Part shown: positions 41,259 to 49,814 of the stretch, one piece after another
Layout of the letters: every line of letters starts with the position of its first letter
Numbering within the stretch: the stretch's first letter is position 1
Assembly: GCA_029260735.1 (NCBI GenBank)
Contig: JAJDCR010000099.1
Span: forward strand, 1 to 50,224
Direction of reading: 5' to 3'
DNA length: 50,224 nucleotides
Source: Planctomycetota bacterium
GTDB taxonomy: Bacteria; Planctomycetota; Uabimicrobiia; Uabimicrobiales; Uabimicrobiaceae
Notes under the pieces: model-generated
What the model was told of the DNA's origin: nothing
What the model saw: the letters and a program-made list of their open reading frames with translations, nothing else
Database searches by the model: none
Translations under genes and position numbers: made by a program

Positions 41259-42809
41259 TTAGTACTCTCGTTTTACTCCAAGTAAAACTTCGATTTCTTG
41301 AGTTTCATTGTCTCGAAGAATTTTTACCTTAACTCTACTTCCTGGAGAAGCATAGCGTAAAAGGCGATAAAATTGTTTTTGGGAAAATAACTTAGTTCCA
41401 TGAAATGATTGCAAAATATCCCCGGAACGAAGCCCTGCTTGTTCGGCAAACATTCCTGGTTCGACTGAGTATATTCGTAAAGGGGAAACCTTATCATTGC
41501 TAGATAACTCTTTGGGTACTTGTAGCTCAAGTCCCAAATGGTTGTCTTCAGAAAGAATTTCAACGGAAAGAGTGAACTCTTTCTTGTCTCGGATAATGGT
41601 CATCTCTACTAAAGATCCATAATCTTCGTTCGCATAGATTTTAAAAATACTATTAATCAGATTCAACTGTTTAGATGAAACAATACGACCGGCAAAAGAC
41701 ACAATAATATCCCCAGGCTGAACTCCACAACGAAAGGCAGGAGTATCGGGAAGAATCTTAGACACTTGAGGAGGATTTAGACGATCTTTCCCTGAAAAAA
41801 GAAAAGGATGAAATCCAATCCCCAGATCAGCTTTTCCCGGGAGCTTATGCTTATCTAAAGTCACCTTGATCTCTAAGGTTTGATCTCCTCTTTTTATACT
41901 TAAAACAACCTGAGATCCTGCCGGATAGCTTTTAATCATGCCTAGCCCATGACTACGGGTAAGGACAGCTTGCTCACCGACAGCGATAATTTTATCGTTT
42001 CTTTGAAGCCCTTGTCGACGAGCTTCAGAGTTTCTCCCTACCGAAGCGACGACAGGAGCTCTAGTTCTTCGATGAAAGGATACTGCTTTGAGAGTCCCAT
42101 GATGAACAAAACCACGCTGAGCGTCTTTTAAATACGGCAAAAAACGAAGAATTTGAGCTCCAGAAATAGCATAGCCAATCCCACTATTGATACGAATATC
42201 AAAACGATTAGCAATTTGCCCATTAATCCCAATCAACTCACCTTCTAAATTAAAGAGAGGCCCTCCTGAGTTCCCTGGATTCAAAGGAGCATCCGTCATT
42301 ATTGCGTCGGTGTAGTTGTAATGACAACGGTGAAGAGCAGAAATCACTCCCCAAGTAACCGTAGGGTTTTCATCCAGTCCACCTAAACCAAAGGGATCTC
42401 CAATTGCAAAAACATTTTGCCCCACAGCTAAGTCTCGTCCTCCGCTCAAAGTAGCATAAGCTAAATCAGAAGAAGGAGACTTTATTTTAAGTAAAGCAAT
42501 ATCTCCTAAGGGATCTGTTCCAACTAAAACAGTATCGTGAACCATTCCATCTAAAGTACGAACTTGCCAATACGCTTTATCTCCAGCAACGTGGTCGTTT
42601 GTTAAGATATATCCATCCGAACTGATGATTACTCCCGATCCCCGAGCTCCTACAAAAACAAAGCTCTTTAACGACTCCATGATGATTTTTTTTGTCTGAG
42701 CAAGTTCTTCTTTAAGATTTTGGCTAAGATTCTGGCTAAGACCTGGGCTCAAATCCTGAGCTAAAATAGTTGAGTAAAACAGAAATAGCAATGTGATGAG
42801 TTTAACCAC
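41259..42809 (-). CDS. HtrA/DegP-like serine protease with three PDZ domains
   Basis: 516-residue exported trypsin-like protease. GTG start with GAGGG upstream. Signal peptide to STILA-QDL. An LSQNLSQNL repeat follows at 24-32. The catalytic triad is intact: His73 in TNDHVA, Asp103 in LGDIALLKI and Ser181 in PGNSGGPL. Three PDZ-like domains follow (about 240-325, 330-420, 425-516), each with a GDxI or similar carboxylate-binding pattern (NDKIIAVGE, PGDIIVSFAG, SGDILQSFHG). Classical DegP has two PDZ domains; three is unusual. Such proteases handle misfolded periplasmic proteins. It lies between a second trypsin-like gene and an M14 gene on the same strand. Confidence 0.92.
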   Translation of the reverse strand: MVKLITLLFLFYSTILAQDLSPGLSQNLSQNLKEELAQTKKIIMESLKSFVFVGARGSGVIISSDGYILTNDHVAGDKAYWQVRTLDGMVHDTVLVGTDPLGDIALLKIKSPSSDLAYATLSGGRDLAVGQNVFAIGDPFGLGGLDENPTVTWGVISALHRCHYNYTDAIMTDAPLNPGNSGGPLFNLEGELIGINGQIANRFDIRINSGIGYAISGAQILRFLPYLKDAQRGFVHHGTLKAVSFHRRTRAPVVASVGRNSEARRQGLQRNDKIIAVGEQAVLTRSHGLGMIKSYPAGSQVVLSIKRGDQTLEIKVTLDKHKLPGKADLGIGFHPFLFSGKDRLNPPQVSKILPDTPAFRCGVQPGDIIVSFAGRIVSSKQLNLINSIFKIYANEDYGSLVEMTIIRDKKEFTLSVEILSEDNHLGLELQVPKELSSNDKVSPLRIYSVEPGMFAEQAGLRSGDILQSFHGTKLFSQKQFYRLLRYASPGSRVKVKILRDNETQEIEVLLGVKREY

Positions 42810-42883
42810 CCTAATCCCTCACTTTACAGAATAGTTTTTTGAAAAATGTCTTTTTGGCTACTGAAGATTCTAATCACGTGCTA

Positions 42884-44647
42884 CTAGGGACGACTTTCTA
42901 AAGTAGCTTCCAGTTCGTGTCTTTCTTTTCCTCTCATTACAGTGAAAGGAACTTTTTCTCCGATTTTTTTTGATATGATCAGGCGTATCAAATCAGACCA
43001 CTCTTCGATAAGCTTGTTATCAAAGGCGACAATGTTATCTCCAGGAAGAACTCCTGCTTTGTGAGCAGCAGAGCCAATAGTAACAGCAGATACCCGTGCT
43101 CCTTTGAAACTCACATCATTCCAAGCAGAGATTCCTAGAAAAGGAAGATTCTGACGATAGTTCACTTCACCTTTTTTCAAAAGGGGCAATATTTTTCGAA
43201 TATGAGCAACAGGCAAAAACAGACCTACTCCTGAGTTAATTCCCCAATTTGCGTCAGGAGCAATCAAGTTAGCCATCCCCAGTAAGTTTCCCTTCGTTCC
43301 CATAACCGCTCCTCCACTATTAGCATAATTAAGAAGAGCCTGGATTTGTCCAAAACGATAGAAGGTATACTGCCGAGAAGCTGTGCTTACAATTCCTGTA
43401 GTTAATGTCACAGATGAACTTCCTCGTTGTCTTCCCATCACTCCCACCCAATCTCCTACCTCTATTTTTTCTTCCGAATCCAGAGAAAAAAAATAAGGAA
43501 GGGGTTTTTCTACTTTCAGCAAAGCAACGTCATAGTAGGAGTTTTTAGCAACTAACTTCGCCTCTATTTTTTCTCCCTCAGGAGTGTGGACAGTGATTTT
43601 TTTAATCAAATCCTCAATATTTTTCCCTCGAAACTCCTCTAGATGGCTCAGATGGAAGGAACTCGTTAAGATATAGTTTCCCTCTTCAACAACAATCCCA
43701 CTAGCCCAACCATTAGGACGCTGCATCATGTACTCTTTCATAAGAGCTTGGTATTCTTCAAAAGGATGGTTATTAATCTTGGGACGAGGGACTTCTCTCT
43801 CGGGTAATCTTTCGATTTCTAGAGCGACAACAGCTTTTCCATTGGCACTAATTTTTTGAGCAATAAGCTGGCTGGGAGTAATCACCTCAAACACACTCGA
43901 ATATACTTTAAGCGACTGAAGAGCAGTAACTTCAGCGACAATAGAGTGAGTAGGAATAGCTACTCCAATCAAACGTTCTTTTTGAAAAGCCAAGGAAAGA
44001 ATTCCCAAAACTTGTCCTTGAGAGTCCAGAAGAGGCCCTCCATCAGAGCCAGGATTTAGAGCAGCAGTCGTTTCAATTACTGCTCCCTTGTAGAGAGATT
44101 CATCATTTCCATTTTCCGTAATATCATAAGTCCCCGAAATCACTCCCTGGGAAAAAGCGGTCATTGCATCTTCTTGCAAAGAGCGAAAAGGGTTCGCTAA
44201 TGTATAAACACTGGCTCCAATCTTTGCCTGCTTTGAATCAGCCAACTTTAGAAAAGGAAAAATCTCTCCAGGGAGTGCTTGAATTTGTATCAGAGTGACC
44301 TCAGTTTTAGGATGCTTACTAACAAAATGCCCCTGTCTTATTTGGCCATCAGAAAAATAAAACTTAATCCCACCCGAGCCTGGAACAACAGTAGAAGTGG
44401 TTAAAACCAAACCTTCTGGACTGACAACAAAACCCGTTCCATAGTAGCTTTTTCGAAAGACACGCGCTCGCCCTGAGTAGAATTTTCTCTCTAAAACAGT
44501 GCAGTCAATCCCAACAACAGCACTGTTTGCTTCCAAAGCAATTTTTTTCCCATGCTGATCAAGGAAAGCAAAACTGCAAGAGTGGTAAATTGTGAGTAAT
44601 AAGATAATTCCTCCCCACATTTTTACCTTTAGAGGAAATGAGATCAT
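42884..44647 (-). CDS. tandem trypsin-like protein, first domain inactive, one PDZ
   Basis: 587-residue exported protein with AGAAGGAG before the ATG and a signal peptide to SCSFA. Domain 1 (about 40-245) has the trypsin-like fold, but its triad is lost: the LTNDH position reads LTTST (Thr86), the Asp position is Glu116 in TEVTLIQI, and the GNSGGP loop reads GSDGGP with Asp202 for Ser. Domain 2 (about 310-490) keeps Asp373 in YYDVALLKV and Ser444 in ANSGGAV, and has His332 in LTSSFHLS, shifted by one residue, so activity is possible. A PDZ domain (about 505-587; PGDNIVAFDNK) ends the protein. It is the first gene of the four-peptidase run and 74 nt from an intact HtrA-like gene. Confidence 0.88.
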   Translation of the reverse strand: MISFPLKVKMWGGIILLLTIYHSCSFAFLDQHGKKIALEANSAVVGIDCTVLERKFYSGRARVFRKSYYGTGFVVSPEGLVLTTSTVVPGSGGIKFYFSDGQIRQGHFVSKHPKTEVTLIQIQALPGEIFPFLKLADSKQAKIGASVYTLANPFRSLQEDAMTAFSQGVISGTYDITENGNDESLYKGAVIETTAALNPGSDGGPLLDSQGQVLGILSLAFQKERLIGVAIPTHSIVAEVTALQSLKVYSSVFEVITPSQLIAQKISANGKAVVALEIERLPEREVPRPKINNHPFEEYQALMKEYMMQRPNGWASGIVVEEGNYILTSSFHLSHLEEFRGKNIEDLIKKITVHTPEGEKIEAKLVAKNSYYDVALLKVEKPLPYFFSLDSEEKIEVGDWVGVMGRQRGSSSVTLTTGIVSTASRQYTFYRFGQIQALLNYANSGGAVMGTKGNLLGMANLIAPDANWGINSGVGLFLPVAHIRKILPLLKKGEVNYRQNLPFLGISAWNDVSFKGARVSAVTIGSAAHKAGVLPGDNIVAFDNKLIEEWSDLIRLIISKKIGEKVPFTVMRGKERHELEATLESRP

Positions 44648-44786
44648 AAAAAACTCCTTCTAAAAACACGCCTTAATATTTTTTCTACTTTTTCTCTGGA
44701 AATCAATTAGCTTATTATCTAGGATGAGTGTCGGTATCCTCATTTATAATTATGATCGCTAATTAAAACTAGATAAGGTTATTTGT

Positions 44787-45644
44787 ATGAAATTCAGGAA
44801 AAATCACAAGACTCTCTTCTTATTTTTGTTTATATTTCTTTTAGCAAACCAGATTTTTTCTTTTTTCTATCGGCCTCAGGTAAGTGACTATATTTTAACT
44901 TATGTTGCCAAGCAGAGAATGCAAAAAATTGCGGTCGCTCTTTTGGCTTACAGTGAGGCAAAAGAAGGAAGTTTTCCCTCTAATTTAGAAGAGTTGGTCA
45001 CTCTGGGGTATTTACCCGATCCTGATAATTTAGTTTGCCCGGTAACTCACGCCCCCATCGGATACCATTATATTTCTGGGCTACATCGGGACATGCCATC
45101 TATTGTCCCCATTTTGATCGAAAAAAATGCTAACCATCATTATCAAAATCAAAAGTACTTTGGAGTGGTTGATTTGGGTTTTTCTTCTAATATTCAATAC
45201 TTAACGGAAAATCGTTTGTCTTCTCTCTTACACACAAGTAAAAAAAACCAAGAGATTATTCTCGAAACAAATGGAAGTAAAGTTTTTTCAACATTACAAG
45301 GTACTTACAACCCCATTATCCAAAATATTTGTATTTGGCGTTTAGGTCAACTTGCCTATCAACCTGCTTATCCATTCATCGCTCGCTACCTCAGTTCTCC
45401 CTCTAAGAATACAAGTAGCTCAGCCGTGATGACAGCGGCTTTCGCTCTTTCTTTAGAGGAAAGACAGAAAGCTCTTCCCTGGATTGCCCAAAAACTAAGT
45501 AACGAAAACTACTTGCTCAGAAAAAAATCGTGGCAAGTTATTCAGAAAGAAGTTACCAGCGATTTCTTTGCTCCCAACTTAGTTCCCTTTTCTCAGCAAA
45601 TTTCTCGGCAGCACTATGAAAAATGGTTAAAGAGTTCTCCGTAA
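44787..45644 (+). CDS. membrane protein with GspG-like and HEAT-like parts
   Basis: 285 residues. An N-terminal TM or signal anchor (TLFLFLFIFLLANQIFSFFY) is followed by MQKIAVALLAYSEAKEGSFPSNLEELVTLGYLPDPDNLVCPV, which mirrors the pseudopilin GspG soluble domain (helix, then FPxxLxxLVxxGYLP). The prepilin peptidase motif is absent, so it is not a standard pilin. The C-terminal half is helical and HEAT-like (ALPWIAQKLSNENYLLRKKSWQVIQKE). It faces away from the peptidase run, with 139 bp between; a TATAAT at 44745-44750 may be part of its promoter, but no -35 matches. Function unknown; a type II secretion-derived scaffold is a guess. Confidence 0.65.
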   Translation: MKFRKNHKTLFLFLFIFLLANQIFSFFYRPQVSDYILTYVAKQRMQKIAVALLAYSEAKEGSFPSNLEELVTLGYLPDPDNLVCPVTHAPIGYHYISGLHRDMPSIVPILIEKNANHHYQNQKYFGVVDLGFSSNIQYLTENRLSSLLHTSKKNQEIILETNGSKVFSTLQGTYNPIIQNICIWRLGQLAYQPAYPFIARYLSSPSKNTSSSAVMTAAFALSLEERQKALPWIAQKLSNENYLLRKKSWQVIQKEVTSDFFAPNLVPFSQQISRQHYEKWLKSSP

Positions 45645-45707
45645 AAAAAAATGGGTCAAAACATCGGCTTCATTTCGGAGTAGAATCAAGAACTGACAGT
45701 TATCACC

Positions 45708-45790
45708 TCGTAACTCGATTCGTAATCGTAATCGTAATCGTAATCGAGTTACAAAAGAATAAAAGATTAAGATTACGAATCGAGTTACGA
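45708..45790. repeat. hexamer-built long hairpin, copy A
   Basis: The left arm (45708-45733; TCGTAACTCGATTCGTAATC then CGTAATC-type units) pairs with 45765-45790 over 26 bp with one mismatch. The first 20 bp are perfect. The centre contains further CGTAAT hexamers and an AAAAGAATAAAAGA spacer. The right arm is identical over 26 bp to 50133-50158. It lies between the membrane-protein gene and the convergent NYN gene. Confidence 0.8.
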
Positions 45791-45820
45791 TCTGACTTCT
45801 CTAAAAACAATCACTTTGTC

Positions 45821-46468
45821 CTACTCCTCTTCTAGCCCCATCCACTCCATCCATTCCTGAACGCTCATATCTCCCAAAGGGGATTCTCTCTCCCCCTCTT
45901 TGGGAGAAGAGCCTTTGTTTTTTTTGGGTGTTTTATTTCGAGGAGGGACAGAAGGAAATCGAGTTTTATTGTGTTGAGTAGGGACAGGAGGAATAGAAAT
46001 TTCTTCTTCCATTTCAAAGATATTGAGCCATTCATCGGCATCTAGTTTATTCTCGCCATCTTCGCATACTTCTTTAGATTCCCGACTAAGAGAGCGAAAT
46101 AAATTGCGCATAAAAATCTCGGGAGGGATAATAATTGCTTTGTTACGCCTTGCCTTACGGGCCAATCCTCGATCAGCCGTAACCACTTGAACATCATTCC
46201 ATTGATGGCTTAAAGAAATGATTTTGCCATCGGCCTTATCCGCTTCTAAAGCGTAGATTATCTCTACTCCTTGGCGATGACTTCGAGGAGAGAAATCGCA
46301 AACCCCTTGACTGCCATCAAAAACAAGAACTAAACGGCTGATCGAATCAAGCTTTCGATAGCGGATCAACTGATTAATTAAATGATTACGGCGATCTTCT
46401 AGAGAGCCCTTCACTTCCGGCCAGGCAGGGTGCAGTATTAAATTATATCCATCGATGATTAAAATCAT
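45821..46468 (-). CDS. YacP-type NYN-domain ribonuclease
   Basis: 215-residue protein. The NYN/PIN-like nuclease domain is clear: ILIIDGYNLIL at the N-terminus with the metal Asp, VLVFDGS, EADKADGKI and VVTADRGLARKARR, matching the YacP family (Bacillus Rae1 is a ribosome-associated mRNA endonuclease). The C-terminal ~75 residues are a charged, Pro/Lys-rich linker ending in a small acidic helix (SVQEWMEWMGLEEE), which could bind a partner. No strong ribosome-binding site is seen upstream of 46468. It converges with the preceding membrane-protein gene and diverges from korA. The RNA target is unknown here. Confidence 0.88.
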   Translation of the reverse strand: MILIIDGYNLILHPAWPEVKGSLEDRRNHLINQLIRYRKLDSISRLVLVFDGSQGVCDFSPRSHRQGVEIIYALEADKADGKIISLSHQWNDVQVVTADRGLARKARRNKAIIIPPEIFMRNLFRSLSRESKEVCEDGENKLDADEWLNIFEMEEEISIPPVPTQHNKTRFPSVPPRNKTPKKNKGSSPKEGERESPLGDMSVQEWMEWMGLEEE

Positions 46469-46769
46469 TTTTTTTGATTATCTGAAGAAAAAAACAAAGA
46501 ATTTTTTTTCGAGTACCTTAAGCGCTTAAAATACACTTTACAAGCTCTTTTTTAGACTGTTCAAATCATAGCAAACCTTAGAAAAAATAGACAGTATTTT
46601 TTCTAAGCAACCCTAGTGCGTGCCAAAAAAATAAATATCTCAGTTGCACAGTATAAGGACACATTCTATTTCTTTTTTCCAAGTCTAAAAAGCAAGAATC
46701 CAAAAAATGCCTTTGCAAATCGCAAAATTCAAGATACAATTTTTTAAGAATCTCTATATTTGAATAAAC

Positions 46770-46797
46770 TTGATTTTTTATGGGAAGTTTCTTATAG
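46770..46797 (+). promoter_or_regulatory. candidate promoter of korAB
   Basis: TTGATT (46770-46775), a 16-bp spacer and TTATAG (46792-46797). Transcription would start near 46805, so the leader would consist almost wholly of the three 20-bp repeats. Confidence 0.45.
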
Positions 46798-46810
46798 AAA
46801 GCTCAATATA

Positions 46811-46868
46811 GATAGAAAGAAGACATCATAGATAGAAAGAAGACATCGTAGATAGAAGGAAGACATAT
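46811..46868 (+). repeat. triplicated 20-bp leader repeat
   Basis: Unit GATAGAAAGAAGACATCATA at 46811, repeated at 46831 (one change) and 46851 (GATAGAAGGAAGACATATTT, diverging at its end). Each unit carries a purine-rich GAAAGA or GAAGGA that resembles a ribosome-binding site. Only the last (46856-46860) is within reach of the korA ATG at 46873. Confidence 0.8.
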
Positions 46869-46872
46869 TTTA

Positions 46873-48705
46873 ATGAGTACAACGAAAGAAATAGATGCTT
46901 TGACCATCCGCTTTGCTGGTGATTCTGGCGATGGTATGCAACTGACAGGAGCCCAGTTTACAAACGCTTCGGCTATTTTTGGTAATGATATTAGCACTCT
47001 ACCTGATTTTCCAGCTGAAATTCGAGCTCCCGCTGGCACCTTAGCAGGAGTTAGTGGTTTTCAGGTGAATTTTTCGAGTGAAGATATCTATACTCCAGGA
47101 GACTCTCCCGAAGTTCTTGTTGCCATGAATCCTGCTGCTTTAAAAGCTAACTTATCAGATGTTCCTCGGGGGGGAACAATCATTGTCAACAAAGACGCTT
47201 TCTCCAAAAATAATCTAAAAAAAGCGGGTTATGAAAATAATCCTTTAGAAGATGATTCCCTCCTAGCTTATCAGGTACACACCTTGGCTTTGACCTCTCT
47301 TAACCGCAAAGCATTAGAGGATATTACTTCTCTCAGCACAAAAGAGAAGGATCGCTGCCAAAACTTTTTTGCCTTGGGCTTGACATTTTGGGCTTATGAT
47401 CGTCCCATGGAACCCACTTTAAAATGGGTCAAAGAAAAATTCAAAAAACTTCCCGATGTTGTTGCTGCAAACGAAAGATCTCTCCAAGCAGGTTATTATT
47501 ACGGAGAAAATACAGAAACTTTTCAAATCCGTTACCGAGTTAAGTCAGCCTCCAGCGAGCCCGGGGTTTACCGCAAAGTAACAGGAAATGAAGCGATCGC
47601 CTTGGGGATGGCCACAGTAGCAAAATTATCTCAAAAGCCTATTTTTTATGGATCTTACCCGATTACTCCTGCAAGTGATATTTTACACAATCTCTCTCCA
47701 CTGAAACACTTTAACATCCGCACTTTCCAAGCAGAAGATGAAATCGCTGCCGTAGGAGCAGCCATCGGAGCAGCTTTTGGAGGATCTCTTGCCGCAACAG
47801 GAACCAGTGGCCCGGGAATTTGTCTAAAAAGCGAAGCGATCGGTTTGGCTGCGGTTTACGAGCTTCCTCTAGTCGTTATAAATGTACAAAGGGGAGGGCC
47901 AAGTACTGGTTCTCCTACCAAGCCCGAGCAGTCGGATCTTTTGCAAGCGATGTTTGGACGAAATGGAGAAAGTCCTGTTGCTATTTTATCTCCCCAAAGC
48001 CCTGCGGATTGTTTTGATACCATCATTGAAGCTTTTCGTTGGGCAGTGAGAATTATGGGACCGGTTTTTGTTTTAAGCGATGGCTTTTTGGCAAACAGTT
48101 CAGAACCTTGGAAAATCCCCAACCCGCAAGATTTTCTTCCTATCGAAGTAAAACATGCAAAAGCAGAAGAAGGAAAAGATTTTCTTCCCTACAAAAGAGA
48201 TCCAGAAACTCTCTCTCGTCCTTGGGCTATCCCTGGCACTCCAGGAATGGAACATCGATTAGGGGGGCTTTCCAAAGAGCCAGGAACAGGAAACGTTTCT
48301 TACGCCGCCGATCATCAGCAGAAAATGACCGACGATCGGGCAGAAAAAGTCGCCCGTTTGACAGAAATTATTCCGCCCTTACAAGTACACGGAGAGTCGA
48401 AGGGGAAGTTGCTTATTTTAGGTTGGGGTGCTAGCTACGGCGCCATTCGATCGGCAACCGAAAAAGCTCAAAAAGAAGGAAAGTCAGTTTCCTATACTCA
48501 CTTGCGCTACTTAAACCCTTTCCCCAAAGACTTAGAAGAGATTTGCGCAAACTTTGAGCAAGTTCTCGTTCCTGAGTTAAACATGGGACAACTCACTCTT
48601 CTCTTGAGAGGTAAATACAAAAATAATTTTGTCTCTTATGGAAAAGTACAAGGGCAACCTTTCAAAATCGAAGAGCTTTATGACAAAATTTGTGAACTTA
48701 CATAA
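46873..48705 (+). CDS. korA: 2-oxoacid:ferredoxin oxidoreductase, gamma-alpha fusion subunit
   Basis: 610-residue subunit of the enzyme that oxidatively decarboxylates 2-oxoglutarate (or a similar 2-oxoacid) to the acyl-CoA, reducing ferredoxin. The N-terminal gamma-like domain (residues 1-190; RFAGDSGDGMQLTGAQFTNA) is fused to the alpha part (YPITPASDI near 264, EDEIAAVGAAIGAAFGG, TSGPGICLKSEAIGL). This fused layout is typical of aerobic-type KorA. The beta subunit follows after a 9-nt gap, and the two form the complete KorAB. In many bacteria KorAB replaces or supplements 2-oxoglutarate dehydrogenase in the TCA cycle. The alternative substrate pyruvate is less likely because no delta ferredoxin subunit is present. 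Confidence 0.92.
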   Translation: MSTTKEIDALTIRFAGDSGDGMQLTGAQFTNASAIFGNDISTLPDFPAEIRAPAGTLAGVSGFQVNFSSEDIYTPGDSPEVLVAMNPAALKANLSDVPRGGTIIVNKDAFSKNNLKKAGYENNPLEDDSLLAYQVHTLALTSLNRKALEDITSLSTKEKDRCQNFFALGLTFWAYDRPMEPTLKWVKEKFKKLPDVVAANERSLQAGYYYGENTETFQIRYRVKSASSEPGVYRKVTGNEAIALGMATVAKLSQKPIFYGSYPITPASDILHNLSPLKHFNIRTFQAEDEIAAVGAAIGAAFGGSLAATGTSGPGICLKSEAIGLAAVYELPLVVINVQRGGPSTGSPTKPEQSDLLQAMFGRNGESPVAILSPQSPADCFDTIIEAFRWAVRIMGPVFVLSDGFLANSSEPWKIPNPQDFLPIEVKHAKAEEGKDFLPYKRDPETLSRPWAIPGTPGMEHRLGGLSKEPGTGNVSYAADHQQKMTDDRAEKVARLTEIIPPLQVHGESKGKLLILGWGASYGAIRSATEKAQKEGKSVSYTHLRYLNPFPKDLEEICANFEQVLVPELNMGQLTLLLRGKYKNNFVSYGKVQGQPFKIEELYDKICELT

Positions 48706-48714
48706 GGGGAAGAA

Positions 48715-49752
48715 ATGAGCACAATTACAAATAATAACAATGGTGAAGTCAAACCATTAACAAAAAAAGATTTCACTTCTGATCAGGTTGTCCGCTGGTG
48801 TCCGGGTTGTGGAGACTACTCCATTCTCGCCCAAACTCAGAAGTTATTGCCAGAACTCGGAATTCCCAAAGAGAACGTTGTTTTTGTTTCAGGAATTGGC
48901 TGTGCCAGTCGTTTTCCTTATTACATGAACACATATGGTCTGCACACTATCCATGGGCGAGCTCCGAGCTTTGCCAGTGGAGTAAAAATCAGCAATCCTG
49001 ATCTAAGCGTCTGGTTAATTACGGGAGACGGAGATGCTCTTTCCATCGGAGGAAATCATCTTATTCATATCCTAAGACGTAATATTGATGTCAATATTCT
49101 CCTTTTCAACAACCGAGTTTATGGTTTAACCAAGGGACAGTATTCTCCGACTTCTTTACCAGGACATGTTACTAAATCATCTCCGATGGGCTCTATTGAA
49201 CAGGCTCTCAATCCTATTTCTCTAGCCTTAGCAGCCGAAGCTACTTTTGTTGCTCGGAGTGTCGATACCCATGCCAAGCATCTGGGAGAAATTCTCAAGC
49301 GCGCAGCAGAGCACAAAGGAACTTCTTTTGTCGAAATCCTCCAAAACTGTGTTATTTTCAATGACAAGACGTGGGAAGATGTTACCGATAAAAAAACGAA
49401 GGAGAACAACGCTCTCCTACTAGAGCACGGTAAACCCATGATTTTTGGAGCAGAAAAAAACAAAGGGATTCGTCTCAATGGCCTCAAGCCAGAAGTTGTC
49501 GAATTGGGCGGAGACATTTCTGAAAGTGACCTTTTAGTTCACGACGAAAAATGCTCTGACCCCACCTATGCCTATCTCTTAAGCCGAATAACCTATCCAG
49601 AGTATCCTTGCCCCATGGGAGTTTTCCGCAGCGTCGAAAAACCTACCTATGAAGACCAACTCGTTGGGCAGGTAAAAACCGCGATAGAGAAAAAAGGAGA
49701 AGGCGACTTAAATCAGTTGTATAATAGTTCCGACACATGGACTGTATCATAA
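48715..49752 (+). CDS. korB: 2-oxoacid:ferredoxin oxidoreductase, beta subunit
   Basis: 345-residue thiamine diphosphate-binding subunit of KorAB. The TPP motif GDGDALSIGGNHLIH is near 103-117. Cysteines able to hold the single [4Fe-4S] cluster are Cys29 and Cys32 (WCPGCGD), Cys63 (GIGCASR) and Cys212 (LQNCVIF). YGLTKGQYSPTS is typical of KorB. AGGGGAAGAA precedes the ATG, 9 nt after korA. A short N-terminal Asn-rich stretch (NNNNG) is unusual but harmless. A terminator follows. The operon thus ends here. Confidence 0.94.
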   Translation: MSTITNNNNGEVKPLTKKDFTSDQVVRWCPGCGDYSILAQTQKLLPELGIPKENVVFVSGIGCASRFPYYMNTYGLHTIHGRAPSFASGVKISNPDLSVWLITGDGDALSIGGNHLIHILRRNIDVNILLFNNRVYGLTKGQYSPTSLPGHVTKSSPMGSIEQALNPISLALAAEATFVARSVDTHAKHLGEILKRAAEHKGTSFVEILQNCVIFNDKTWEDVTDKKTKENNALLLEHGKPMIFGAEKNKGIRLNGLKPEVVELGGDISESDLLVHDEKCSDPTYAYLLSRITYPEYPCPMGVFRSVEKPTYEDQLVGQVKTAIEKKGEGDLNQLYNSSDTWTVS

Positions 49753-49772
49753 CCTAATCTTAAGCATTTCAC

Positions 49773-49814
49773 AAAAGCCGCGTGTTGTTCTAAGAAAAAC
49801 ATGTGGCTTTTTTT
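49773..49814 (+). terminator. intrinsic terminator of korAB
   Basis: AAAAGCCGCGTGTT (49773-49786) pairs, with two G-T wobbles, with AACATGTGGCTTTT (49798-49811). The right arm runs into seven T residues (49808-49814). A classical Rho-independent terminator shape about 20 nt after the korB stop. Confidence 0.82.

Larger units (their letters stand above)
46469..46872. other. spacer between NYN and korA genes
   Basis: 404 bp with no credible gene. It contains a 12-bp palindrome TTAAGCGCTTAA (46518-46529), a CAGTATAAGGACAC string near 46643 like that at 25900, a candidate promoter at 46770-46797 and a triplicated 20-bp leader. Confidence 0.6.

Noticed and set aside
45700..45800. Possible CRISPR-like array from repeated CGTAAT units
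   Set aside because: Units are 6 bp, contiguous and without spacers; the element folds as one hairpin and no cas genes are present.
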